A stretch of 25,459 bases of DNA from CAYXFZ01 sp964464385. Its GTDB lineage: Bacteria > Planctomycetota > UBA1135. The position numbers and the translations under genes are program-made. Shown here in pieces: positions 1 through 8,120 of the stretch; within the stretch, counting starts at the first letter, position 1; the number at the start of each line of letters is the position of its first letter. Location of the stretch: contig CAYXFZ010000032.1 of assembly GCA_964464385.1 (NCBI GenBank), forward strand, positions 1 through 25,459, read 5' to 3'. The notes below the pieces were generated by a model. That model was given only the letters and a program-made list of their open reading frames with translations, was not told the DNA's origin and made no database searches.

Positions 1-2
1 AT

Positions 3-881
3 CGCACGCACTACGCGGATCTCACCGGAGAATTGCCTTGGGTGCGGGCCATGGTGGACCAACACCATGAGGAGGCCACCCGAACGGACACGGTGCTTTT
101 GCCTGCTTGCGGATTCGATTCAGCGCCGACCGATCTTTGCGTCCAACAGTTTCTTACCAAACTGCCCGTTCATGACCCTCAAGCTCGCTCCTTGACCGGC
201 CTCTGGACCATGCGCGGTGGTATCAATGGCGGCACCCTAGCCTCCGGACTGCATCTCTATCGCCACTGGAAGACCGAAGAGTTTCAGCACCCTTTCTATT
301 TGGATCCTGACCCGGAGCAAAGTCGCCGAAACTTCCCCTTGCCGCCGCCCCAACCCTCCGTTTTCCCCGTCCCTGCAATGGACCGTTGGGGCGCACCCTT
401 CCTGATGGCGCCCGTGAACGAGCGGGTAGTGCGCCGCACGGCGGCCCTTACCGCTACGACGCCCAGTTCCTTTTCCTACCGGGAATTCATGACCACGGGC
501 AGTCGTTTCAAGGCCAAAGGAATGGCCACCCTGCTGCAACTCTCAGAGAGCATGATGAGTCACGCTTGGGGCCGGGCTCTCTTGAGAACCTTTGGCCCCA
601 AGCCCGGCCAAGGGCCCTCGGATCGTGCCCGCGCTCGCGCCTTCGCTCGCTTGGACCTCATTGCCGGATCCTTGGAATCCCCGGATCTACATCACTCCTG
701 GGACTGGCCCGGGGATGCCAGCAATGAAATCACGGTGCGATGCCTCACCCAGGCCGGACTGGCCCTGGCCGCCGGGGAGGCCCCACGAGGGGGTGTACTG
801 ACCCCAGCCTCGGCCCTGGGTCCAATCCTTCTACGACGACTCCTTTCCTGCGGGGCGGTTTCTTTAGGAAAACAGGAATGA
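3..881 (+). CDS. Saccharopine dehydrogenase-like / trans-acting enoyl reductase family protein, 5'-truncated
   Basis: The reading frame is open from the window edge, so the N-terminal NAD(P)-binding Rossmann part lies outside; 292 residues remain. The first visible residues read THYADLTGELPWVR, the conserved motif that follows the Rossmann domain in the saccharopine-dehydrogenase-like family that includes trans-acting enoyl reductases of lipid and polyketide synthesis. A second family hallmark, a LLPACGFDSAPTD segment, follows about 30 residues later, then a GGINGGTLAS stretch. The TTG at 33 is not a credible start because family sequence continues upstream of it. These proteins are NADP-dependent oxidoreductases or reductase partners; the substrate cannot be told from this. 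The stop lies 9 bp from the stop of the convergent gene. Family assignment is firm, function uncertain. Confidence 0.8.
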   Translation, partial: RTHYADLTGELPWVRAMVDQHHEEATRTDTVLLPACGFDSAPTDLCVQQFLTKLPVHDPQARSLTGLWTMRGGINGGTLASGLHLYRHWKTEEFQHPFYLDPDPEQSRRNFPLPPPQPSVFPVPAMDRWGAPFLMAPVNERVVRRTAALTATTPSSFSYREFMTTGSRFKAKGMATLLQLSESMMSHAWGRALLRTFGPKPGQGPSDRARARAFARLDLIAGSLESPDLHHSWDWPGDASNEITVRCLTQAGLALAAGEAPRGGVLTPASALGPILLRRLLSCGAVSLGKQE

Positions 882-890
882 AAACTGCAA

Positions 891-2486
891 TCAGCCGATC
901 ACCCGCTCCATGGGGTTGAGCAGGGTGGCAGAGCCAGCATCCGCACCATGGAACCAGAGCCGTAAACCAGCGGCCGAGGAAGGCACGGGTTGGGGAAGGA
1001 CCAAATTGCCATTCGGATCCGCGTTCAAAATCACGTACTTGAACGGGGGCGTCACCAAGCCATTCCCCCAAGGAGTACTCACGGGCCCACCTCCCTTGGC
1101 GGACCAAGCCAGATAGATTTTTCCATTGGGGGTGCAAGCGCGGAAGGTAGCGACGGCGGTCGAGCCCGCCACGAGATTGAAAATCTCAACCGTCGGCGCA
1201 CGCGGGGGACCCCAAATCACCACTTGCCCGGCCTCGCCCTGGGCGTTGGGGTCCGCAAAGGGTGCGGAAGCTGCCAAGTCAGCGCGGCCATCCCCATCCA
1301 GATCGCCCATGGTCGTGACCGAACTGCCCATGCGATCACCACGCAAGAGACCACCACCGCGGAAGAGGACGGAAGCATCGTCACCGGAAATCACATACAC
1401 CGCGCCCGCGTCCAAGGCCGTCCAATCGTCCAAGGGAGCGCCCACTATGAAATCATTGGTGCCATCGGCATTCACATCACCCGTGGAATTTACCCAAGTT
1501 CCAAAGCGGTCGTTGGCAAGGCCTCCGTCCCAGCGAAAAATCTCTTTGCCTGTGCGGCCGGAATAAAGAATGAGTGTGCCGGAGTCAAAACCGTTCGGGC
1601 CGTCATAGAAAGGAGCACCCACCATCAAGTCGGCACGGCCATCCTTGTCAAAATCGCGGGCACCGGAAACAGCACTGCCAAACTTTTCAAATGAGGAAGT
1701 GCCAACCCATTTCCAAATGTCCAACCCAGTGGCGCCAGAAATGACCCGAACCGAACCCGCCGAAGAAAAGCCGGTCGAGTCGTCCGGAGAGCCCACAATG
1801 ACATCTCGGATGGCATCGTCATCCACAAGGCCGGCCCCGGAGCAAGAACCTCCAAAATTTTCGCCCATGCTGGTGCCATCCATTTGCCAGAGCACGGTGC
1901 CCGTTGCCCCAGAAATCACCCAGGCGGACCCGGACTTGGCAAGACCTCCCGGTGAGGCACTCGGGGCGCCTACGACGATTTCGGAATAACCGTCCAGATC
2001 AATGTCATTGACCCCGCTGACCGAAGACCCATAAAGATCCCCGGGATTGCCATACCCGGCCCAAAGTACACTGCCATCAATGCCGGAATACACATAGGCA
2101 GCACCGGCGTTGGCCCCGTTGGTGGGATCATTGGGAGCACCGGCCAGAACATCCGGAATGCCGTCATTGTTGAAATCTCCGGCACCGGCCACCCAGAGCC
2201 CGAGCCGGCTATTGGCAAAGGGGCTGGTTACCCGCCAAAGTAGAGATCCGGTGGCACCATCGTAAAAGGCCACTTCCCCTCCATTCGGGGAGCCCAAATC
2301 CGAACCAGGAACCCCCACGATCAACTCGAAAAGGCCGTCTCCGTTGGCATCCGTAGCACCGGAAACGGATGCTCCAAACTGGTCGTTGGACAAAACACCG
2401 TCCACTTGGCCCTTGACGACCAAGGACCCCTGGGCCACCAAAGGGGCACAGAGAGAAAGGACAATCAACGAGAAGAAGCGAGGCAT
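891..2486 (-). CDS. Secreted FG-GAP (integrin-alpha-like) seven-repeat protein, copy A
   Basis: 531 residues from the ATG at 2486. The frame is open further upstream, but this start gives a clean signal peptide (MPRFFSLIVLSLCAPLVAQ) exactly like that of the neighbouring paralogue, while the upstream extension looks non-coding. Seven FG-GAP repeats follow, each a DxDxDG-type calcium loop, a DLIVGAP-like strand and a YSGATG-like turn; seven fits one seven-bladed beta-propeller. Repeat 4 is degenerate (LVDDDAIRD lacks the calcium-loop pattern). Residues 429-531 form a C-terminal domain shared with three other secreted proteins here, ending in LWFHGAD and MERVIG. Such proteins are extracellular or surface-located and often bind ligands or calcium; no enzyme motif is visible. 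It lies 106 bp downstream of its paralogue on the same strand and was probably produced by tandem duplication. No clear Shine-Dalgarno is seen. Confidence 0.88.
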   Translation of the reverse strand: MPRFFSLIVLSLCAPLVAQGSLVVKGQVDGVLSNDQFGASVSGATDANGDGLFELIVGVPGSDLGSPNGGEVAFYDGATGSLLWRVTSPFANSRLGLWVAGAGDFNNDGIPDVLAGAPNDPTNGANAGAAYVYSGIDGSVLWAGYGNPGDLYGSSVSGVNDIDLDGYSEIVVGAPSASPGGLAKSGSAWVISGATGTVLWQMDGTSMGENFGGSCSGAGLVDDDAIRDVIVGSPDDSTGFSSAGSVRVISGATGLDIWKWVGTSSFEKFGSAVSGARDFDKDGRADLMVGAPFYDGPNGFDSGTLILYSGRTGKEIFRWDGGLANDRFGTWVNSTGDVNADGTNDFIVGAPLDDWTALDAGAVYVISGDDASVLFRGGGLLRGDRMGSSVTTMGDLDGDGRADLAASAPFADPNAQGEAGQVVIWGPPRAPTVEIFNLVAGSTAVATFRACTPNGKIYLAWSAKGGGPVSTPWGNGLVTPPFKYVILNADPNGNLVLPQPVPSSAAGLRLWFHGADAGSATLLNPMERVIG

Positions 2487-2592
2487 GGCAATGAGACGGA
2501 TGGAACCAACAAAGGTTACCTCAAAAAAGACGGCGACCGAGGAAACTCGGCCGCCGCAGGTTTCAGCGCGCAAGCTTGCGCAAAGGCTGGGA

Positions 2593-4146
2593 TCAGCCGA
2601 TGACGAGCTCCAAGCCATTCATCAGGGTTTGAGAACCCGCATCCGCGCCATGCAACCAGATGCGAAGGCCGCTGGCGGAGTTGGGAATTGCGTTCGGAAG
2701 GGTGAGGTTGCCGCTCGCGTCCGCATTGACAATGACGTACTTGAAGGGCTTCGAGACGAGACCATTGCCCCAAGGCGTGGTAATCGGACCACCACCTGCG
2801 AAGGACCAAGCAATGTAAACCTGACCATTGGGAGTACAGGCATAGACATTGGCTGTGGCGGTCGTGCCACCCACCATGCTGCGCATTTCCATCGTCGGAG
2901 TGCGGGCAGAACCTAGAACCAGGACTTGACCGGACTCCGTGACACCATTGGGGTCAGCAGCACGAGCACCCACGGCGAGTTCAGGGCGGGAGTCCCCGTC
3001 CATGTCACCCATGCCAGCGATCGAGCAACCCAGGAGGTCACCCTGAGCCAATCCTTCGAACCTGTAGAGGATGGATCCATCATCACCAGAGATGACATAA
3101 GCCTCGCCGTTGTTGCCCCCGACATTTTGGCCACCGGCCAGGAAATCGTTGATGCCGTCAGCATTGACATCACCTGTGGAGTTCACAGAAGTGCCGAGGT
3201 TGTCACCAGAAGCGTTACCGGTGATCCGCATGAGAGCGGCACCCGTCCGGCCAGACATGACGTAAATAGCACCGGAGTTCCAGCCGGTTCCTGTGGTGTC
3301 AGCAGCAGAAGCGCCAATCAGGAGGTCAGCGTAGCCATCTTTATTAAAGTCACGCGCACCAGAGACACCGGAGCCAAACTTATCAAAGGCTTGCACACCA
3401 CCCCAGGACCAAATCACGGCACCCGTGGCACCTGAGAGCACCGTTGCGGAGCCCGCACCCGGACCGTTGGTTCCGTCCATGGGAGAGCCTGTGATCACGT
3501 CAGGGGTGCCATCACCATCGACATCACCAGCACCCGAAAGGGAGGCGCCAAACTGTTGACCGGGAGAAGGGCCGTTGGCCGTCCAGATCGCGGCACCCGT
3601 GGCACCGGAGTAGAGAGTTACGGAACCCGCACCACCAGCCCAAGAGGAGCCGATGGCAAAGTCAGAGTTGCCGTCACCGTCGACGTCATTGACACCCGTG
3701 ACACCAGCGCCGAGAAAATCACCGCCACTGCCAGAAATTTGGTGGATCGTGCTCCCATCTGCGCCAGACAGCACATACACAAGACCACCGCTCGCGTTTG
3801 CGAAAGGACCACCAGCGATCACGTCCATGGCGCCATCACCGTTGACATCGCCAGCACCCGCTACGGAGTAACCGAGACGCATGGCGGATGCACCACCACC
3901 AATGGACCAAATCTGAGAAAGGGTTGCACCATCGTAAAGAGTGACGCGACCATTGCCACCGGACAGGTCACCAGGCTCACCGACGATCAAGTCAACAATG
4001 CCGTCGCCATTGGTGTCACCAGCGCCAGCAACAGAAGTGCCAAATTGGCCACCAATGTCATTGCCGTCGAGCTGACCCTTTTGAACGAGCGCATCTTGGG
4101 CAGCCAAGGGGGCGAAGATGAGAAGGAAAGGGAGAAGAATGCGCAT
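2593..4146 (-). CDS. Secreted FG-GAP (integrin-alpha-like) seven-repeat protein, copy B
   Basis: 517 residues beginning with a signal peptide (MRILLPFLLIFAPLAAQ). Seven FG-GAP units can be counted, with calcium-loop starts DTNGDG, DVNGDG, DVDGDG, DVDGDG, DFNKDG, DVNADG and DMDGDS, consistent with one seven-bladed propeller. Residues 415-517 are the shared C-terminal domain: TPNGQVYIAW, then GGGP, TPWGNGLV, LWLHGAD-like and LELVIG motifs. It aligns end to end with copy A, so the two are tandem paralogues, and this one is first in the transcription direction. Expected to be exported and calcium-stabilised. Its ligand is unknown; the FG-GAP assignment itself is secure. The ATG is preceded by an A-rich stretch (gaaaaatag) rather than a Shine-Dalgarno. 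Confidence 0.9.
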   Translation of the reverse strand: MRILLPFLLIFAPLAAQDALVQKGQLDGNDIGGQFGTSVAGAGDTNGDGIVDLIVGEPGDLSGGNGRVTLYDGATLSQIWSIGGGASAMRLGYSVAGAGDVNGDGAMDVIAGGPFANASGGLVYVLSGADGSTIHQISGSGGDFLGAGVTGVNDVDGDGNSDFAIGSSWAGGAGSVTLYSGATGAAIWTANGPSPGQQFGASLSGAGDVDGDGTPDVITGSPMDGTNGPGAGSATVLSGATGAVIWSWGGVQAFDKFGSGVSGARDFNKDGYADLLIGASAADTTGTGWNSGAIYVMSGRTGAALMRITGNASGDNLGTSVNSTGDVNADGINDFLAGGQNVGGNNGEAYVISGDDGSILYRFEGLAQGDLLGCSIAGMGDMDGDSRPELAVGARAADPNGVTESGQVLVLGSARTPTMEMRSMVGGTTATANVYACTPNGQVYIAWSFAGGGPITTPWGNGLVSKPFKYVIVNADASGNLTLPNAIPNSASGLRIWLHGADAGSQTLMNGLELVIG

Positions 4147-4265
4147 CTATTTTTCGTTGGGGGATGTTGGGGGATGGGGTATCTCTTGAGGGAATGGACG
4201 CCACACAGGACAGGCCCCGGGCGAAACCTAGTCTAATTTACCAAAAAAAGAACGGGTTGGGGGAT

Positions 4266-4279
4266 AATTTCATGAAATT
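4266..4279. promoter_or_regulatory. Perfect 14-bp palindrome in an AT-rich divergent intergenic region
   Basis: AATTTCATGAAATT is its own reverse complement. It lies in the 228-bp gap (4147-4374) between the divergent FG-GAP copy B and the leader-DUF2007 ORF, the longest gap in the window and clearly more AT-rich than its flanks. Position and symmetry fit a dimeric regulator site, but one palindrome of this AT-rich composition can arise by chance and I recognise no known operator. Nothing else identifiable was seen in the gap. Confidence 0.25.
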
Positions 4280-4374
4280 TGCGATTTCCAAACTAATGCT
4301 GGAAAATTCAACCCCTTTCCGATCATTATCGCCCATTTTTCAACGAAAAATCCCTGCAACGTGCAAAAATAGCC

Positions 4375-4887
4375 GTGTTTTCCCCCTTCTTCCCCTTCTT
4401 CCCCATCTTCATCCTCCTTTATGGGCTCCTGGCCCCCAATCTGACTGCCCAGACGACCCTGTTTGCAGACGAATTCAACGATGGGATCCAGCCCCAGAAC
4501 CAAGGTTGGAGCCTTTCCTTCAACAATGTGATGATTTGGCGCTTCCAGGAGGCAAATGGAAACTGGGAAATCACCCATATGGTTGACCGTATGGTTGCAG
4601 GGCATGGACTTTGCCTCAATCACTTTCACGAACGGTCTGCGGTGGGTAATCGGTTGACCCAGGAAGATCCTCTCGTCGTGCTTCGGGTTGCGAATGATGT
4701 GCAACAGGCCCACGTTCTGGTCGCGACTTTGAAAGCGGCTGGAATCGAGTCGGTCATTCACAACGAGGCCTTGCATGGGATCATGGGAGAGGTGCCCTTG
4801 GGTTGGTCCACCCTTCCTCGCCTATTGGTGCGTCAATCGGAGGCTGAATCAGCCAATCGGGTTCTGCATACCAATATTAGCAATTAG
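4375..4887 (+). CDS. Small chimeric ORF: secretion leader plus DUF2007-like domain
   Basis: 170 residues from a GTG. Residues 1-25 resemble a hydrophobic signal peptide (FFPIFILLYGLLAPNLTAQ) and residues 26-70 look like the beginning of a secreted lectin- or LamG-type protein (LFADEFNDGIQPQNQGW, then NGNWEI). From about residue 97 the sequence changes to a DUF2007-like domain: DPLVVLRVAN, LVATLKAAGIES, MGEVPLGW, PRLLV. DUF2007 proteins are normally small, cytoplasmic and compared with signal-transducing proteins, so the leader is out of place. Either the N-terminal third is the stump of a deleted secreted-protein gene fused in frame, or the real gene is only the DUF2007 part, starting at the ATG at 4579 or 4591 or the TTG at 4654. 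The stop lies 5 bp from the stop of the convergent RCC1 gene. The domain call is moderate; the start is unsettled. Confidence 0.55.
   Translation: MFSPFFPFFPIFILLYGLLAPNLTAQTTLFADEFNDGIQPQNQGWSLSFNNVMIWRFQEANGNWEITHMVDRMVAGHGLCLNHFHERSAVGNRLTQEDPLVVLRVANDVQQAHVLVATLKAAGIESVIHNEALHGIMGEVPLGWSTLPRLLVRQSEAESANRVLHTNISN
4378..4404 (+). repeat. 27-nt pure pyrimidine tract with a 9-nt direct repeat
   Basis: Uninterrupted C/T run just inside the GTG start of the leader-DUF2007 ORF, containing TTCTTCCCC twice in tandem. It encodes the SPFFPFFP part of the leader. The repeat could change in copy number in steps of three codons without breaking the frame. Confidence 0.5.
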
Positions 4888-4892
4888 CCCTG

Positions 4893-6941
4893 TTATTCCA
4901 CCGTCACCGGAACCATGTTGCTAACCGATAATGACCCGTTTGTAAGAAGTTCAACGTGAACACCCTGGAACCAAAGTTGGGTGCCAGGCGCAACCCAACC
5001 GGGAATTTTGATCGGGCCCAACTGACCCCTGCCATCAAGATCCAATTTGATGGGGTTGGCAACGCCAATGGGCGTAGAAAGCAAAAGAGTCAGATCGGCA
5101 CCCTTGATTGCTGTTGGCCCAGCACCAAGAAATGACCAACAAAGAAAAAACCAACTCTTTGGGGGACTATCTTGAACGTAAAATTTTGCCGTTTGTCCCG
5201 CAACAATCGGATCGATAACAAGCGTAATGTTCCATTTCACCGCTAAGGCATGCTGCAAACCACCAACGATATCAATAAAACCAGGACCTTTGGGGGCTTC
5301 AGAAACTTGACTAAATGCGTCATCCCCCCAAGCAGCAATTGATCTGTCCTCTCGAAGTGCCAAAGAAAAGTCACCCCCACAAGCCACTTGCACGAAGTCG
5401 TTTGTCGTGGGGGTTCCCCTTACCTGAGAAAATTCATCGTCTCCCCAAGAGAGGATCGAGCCGTCGCTCTTAAGGGCTACTGCATGGAATTTACCACAGT
5501 CGACCTGGAGAAAATCGATTCCTGGTGGGGCCCCAGAAACCACTCCCATACTATTGTCTCCCCACACTATAATTTCGCCGGCTGATGTCAATGCAGCTGA
5601 AAAATAGTACCCTCCCGCAATCTGCACAAAGTTAGAACCGGAAGGAGTGTTTGTGACTTGACCCTCATTGTCACGTCCCCAAGACACAATCGTGCCATCT
5701 GCGTGCAAAGCAAGAGAATGGTGTCGGCCACTTGCTATCTGAATGAATCCCTTAGCAGGAGGCGTGCCCGAAATTTGCCCTTCGTAATTCTGGCCCCATG
5801 AGTAAATGGACCCATTAGCCTCGAGTACCAAGGCATGGTGTCGCCCACATTCCACCTGGAGAAAACCAGTCCCACTGGGAACATCTGTCACTATGCCTGG
5901 GTCATCATCCCCCCAACCGACAATGGAGCCCTCGGTATCCAGGGCAAGTGAATTGTAAATACCGGCCGAAACTTCCACAAATTGATTACCAAGTGGAGTC
6001 CCGGAAACCAAACCATAACCGTCCCATCCCCATGCAGAAACTGAACTGTCCGAATGCAAGGAAATAGTGTGATAAATGCCAGCTCCCAACTGAACAATAT
6101 CATTAGTAAGTGGAGCGTTGTCGAGTTGGCCTTTATTGTTCTCTCCCCACACAACTACGGAGCCATCTAATTTCAAACCGACGCCATGCAAAGACCCACA
6201 AGCAAAATCTGCAAAATCATTGCTCGTCGGAGCTTCAGCGAACAGCCGATCACGAACGTCACCCCAAACTACAATCGCACCGTCAGCTTTGAGCGCCATT
6301 GAATGGGAAGACGAAGCTTCAATTTTCGTAAAGCCGCTTTCTTGGGGAGTATTGGAAACTTGACCAAAAGGGTCATATCCCCAAGCAACGATGGACCCAT
6401 CGGACTTCAAAGCGAGAGAATGGTTTTGTCCGCCAGCAATTTTAACAAAATCATTTCCCAATGGTGTTTGGGATACCTGACCGAAAGAATCGTCTCCCCA
6501 AGAAACTAACGAACCGTCGTCCTTGAGGGCAAGAGAGTGTCTTCCGCCACCACGAACTAGAATAAAATTCTTCTCGGTCGGAGTATCAGAAACCTGCCCA
6601 ACACTATCCCAGCCCCATGAAGTAATCGAACCATCCGTATTAAGAGCAAGAGAATGATCTTGTCCACAACTCACCTGAGCAAAAGTATCTCCAGTAGGGG
6701 TGGTGGTCACCAATCCATAACTATCCGAACCCCAAGAAATAAGAGTGCCATCTGTCTTCAAGGCAACGCTATGGGCGTAGCCAGCGGCGACCTGAACAAA
6801 ATCCGAGCCTGAAACCGAAGAAACTTGACCGGTCACATCGAAACCCCAAGACACCAGATCGCCACGTTGGGCCAAGGCTTTGTCCGAAGAAGCCCAAAGC
6901 AGGGCTACCATAATTAGAATTTGACGGAATTGGAATTGCAT
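4893..6941 (-). CDS. Secreted RCC1-like repeat protein with 14 short repeats
   Basis: 682 residues. A signal peptide (MQFQFRQILIMVALLWASSDKALA) probably ends after residue 24. Fourteen tandem units follow to about residue 570, each about 39 residues: a (I/V)xSWGxDxxGQV strand, a TPxGxxF turn, QVxxGxxHSLAL, then a DGS turn. Classical RCC1 units are longer (about 51-68 residues) and come in sevens; fourteen would suit two seven-bladed propellers (inference). Unit 6 has lost the GQ part. Residues 572-682 resemble the C-terminal domain of the nearby secreted proteins (FLGAGP, LWFQG, SNMVPVTVE), more diverged than in the FG-GAP pair. The gene is clearly more AT-rich than its neighbours (29 of 60 bases G/C at 6541-6600, against 37 of 60 at 11041-11100). 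It lies 78 bp downstream of the kinase on the same strand. No catalytic motif is present; an extracellular binding role is likely. Confidence 0.88.
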   Translation of the reverse strand: MQFQFRQILIMVALLWASSDKALAQRGDLVSWGFDVTGQVSSVSGSDFVQVAAGYAHSVALKTDGTLISWGSDSYGLVTTTPTGDTFAQVSCGQDHSLALNTDGSITSWGWDSVGQVSDTPTEKNFILVRGGGRHSLALKDDGSLVSWGDDSFGQVSQTPLGNDFVKIAGGQNHSLALKSDGSIVAWGYDPFGQVSNTPQESGFTKIEASSSHSMALKADGAIVVWGDVRDRLFAEAPTSNDFADFACGSLHGVGLKLDGSVVVWGENNKGQLDNAPLTNDIVQLGAGIYHTISLHSDSSVSAWGWDGYGLVSGTPLGNQFVEVSAGIYNSLALDTEGSIVGWGDDDPGIVTDVPSGTGFLQVECGRHHALVLEANGSIYSWGQNYEGQISGTPPAKGFIQIASGRHHSLALHADGTIVSWGRDNEGQVTNTPSGSNFVQIAGGYYFSAALTSAGEIIVWGDNSMGVVSGAPPGIDFLQVDCGKFHAVALKSDGSILSWGDDEFSQVRGTPTTNDFVQVACGGDFSLALREDRSIAAWGDDAFSQVSEAPKGPGFIDIVGGLQHALAVKWNITLVIDPIVAGQTAKFYVQDSPPKSWFFLCWSFLGAGPTAIKGADLTLLLSTPIGVANPIKLDLDGRGQLGPIKIPGWVAPGTQLWFQGVHVELLTNGSLSVSNMVPVTVE

Positions 6942-7019
6942 GGCTTCTCAACCCCAAGAAGTCTAACCTAAAAACACCAAAAGAACGTATATTTCTCAAT
7001 AGGGGGGGTCTGTGATCTG

Positions 7020-8030
7020 CTAAAAGTCGCCCATATCAATGATATCAGTTGCAAGGTCCGCAGGATCGTTGTAACGCAAATCCGGATCCTTGGCCATCAT
7101 CTTTTCCAGAAGATAATGAAGGCGAGGACTCACGCGGCCGGATTTCATGGTGCCACCCCGCAAACCCTCCAAAATGTGGCGACGCATGAGCTCGCGATCG
7201 TCGTCGGAGTCAAAGGGAAGCTCGCCCAAGGCCAGTCGGTAGAGCGTGACGCCAAGGGAGTAGATATCAGCACGACCGTCCAAGGAGGCTTTGCCCTCCG
7301 CTTGTTCAGGAGCAAGGTAGGCAACCGTGCCCAAGGTCGCGCCCTCACCCGCCGATCCTTCCATGCCCGTACCGGCGAATCCCAAATCAATGAGGCGAAT
7401 TTTTTCAGAAGAATCCAACATTAGATTGTCGGGTTTTAAATCGCGATGCACGATGCCCTTTTCGTTCAGTTCTTCAAGCGCACGGGCCGTCTGCAATATG
7501 AAACCAATCGTTTCCGATTCAGAAAACTCTTTGCCCATGTCCAGGAGTTCTTGCAAAGTGTGGCCTTCAATGTATTCCATTTCCATAACCAGGGTGCCGG
7601 CAAAGCGAAAGGCGCGATGGCCCCGCACGATTCCGGGATGATCCAGTTCCTGCAAGAGTTTCGCCTCGGCCAAAAAGCGTTTGCCGCCGGCAGAATCCCG
7701 AGCAACCTTGGGCTGTAGGATTTTCAGCGCTACGCGACGCCCATCTTTTGCGCGTCGAGCCGAAAAGACTTCGGCGGTTCCGCCCCGCCCAATGCGACGC
7801 TCCACGGCATAGCCGGGAATTTCCGGATCCTGCAGAGCTCGCGTGCGTCGCAAGAAAGCCACGCGCTTTTCGTCCCAGCCCTCCAGGCTGGCAAGGGCAA
7901 AAGCAAAACCGCCCAGTTCGTCGGCTACGGCCAAGACCCTCCTCGCCTCCGTGGCCCCCAAGAAGCCACGGTGAACCAAAAGGGCCAGAAATTCCTGCTC
8001 TTCCGGGCCGACGGGAGGGGTTTCGCTCAT
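7020..8030 (-). CDS. Hanks-type serine/threonine protein kinase, soluble
   Basis: 336 residues. After a roughly 70-residue N-terminal helical region the kinase domain spans about 74-330: glycine loop IGRGGTAEVF (80-89), VALK with the ATP-binding Lys103, catalytic loop HRDLKPDN (195-202), a DLG in place of DFG with Asp215, and APEQ (240-243). All catalytic residues are present, so it should be active; DLG is a common bacterial variant. There is no transmembrane segment or extracellular sensor, unlike PASTA-type kinases, so it is probably cytoplasmic and the N-terminal region may be the regulatory or docking part. It starts 90 bp from the divergent AAA+ gene, which could make the two co-regulated. 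The RCC1 gene follows on the same strand. Confidence 0.93.
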   Translation of the reverse strand: MSETPPVGPEEQEFLALLVHRGFLGATEARRVLAVADELGGFAFALASLEGWDEKRVAFLRRTRALQDPEIPGYAVERRIGRGGTAEVFSARRAKDGRRVALKILQPKVARDSAGGKRFLAEAKLLQELDHPGIVRGHRAFRFAGTLVMEMEYIEGHTLQELLDMGKEFSESETIGFILQTARALEELNEKGIVHRDLKPDNLMLDSSEKIRLIDLGFAGTGMEGSAGEGATLGTVAYLAPEQAEGKASLDGRADIYSLGVTLYRLALGELPFDSDDDRELMRRHILEGLRGGTMKSGRVSPRLHYLLEKMMAKDPDLRYNDPADLATDIIDMGDF

Positions 8031-8120
8031 CTTTTCGCAACATCCTAAAGGATGAGGGAGGGTCTTTCCGAAGAAGAAATAGGCGGGAGGATTCCAAATC
8101 CCCTCCCCCGGGAAGAAACC

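Noticed and set aside
990..1694. Long plus-strand ORFs (also 2344-2916 and 3556-4236) opposite the FG-GAP genes
   Set aside because: Repetitive coding sequence on the minus strand yields repeat-like open frames on the other strand; no start context or domain.
2487..2618. 44-residue extension of FG-GAP copy A
   Set aside because: It would put the obvious signal peptide inside the protein and reach into the paralogue gap and stop region.
4893..6941. Repeated 117-bp periodicity as a possible CRISPR-like or satellite array
   Set aside because: The units are diverged at DNA level and conserved at protein level as RCC1-like repeats in one open frame, so this is a coding repeat.
8052..8120. Upstream ATG at 8052 as the start of the AAA+ gene
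   Set aside because: It would begin 21 bp from the divergent kinase start, and the extra residues are not convincing; the ATG at 8121 has a purine-rich stretch just before it.
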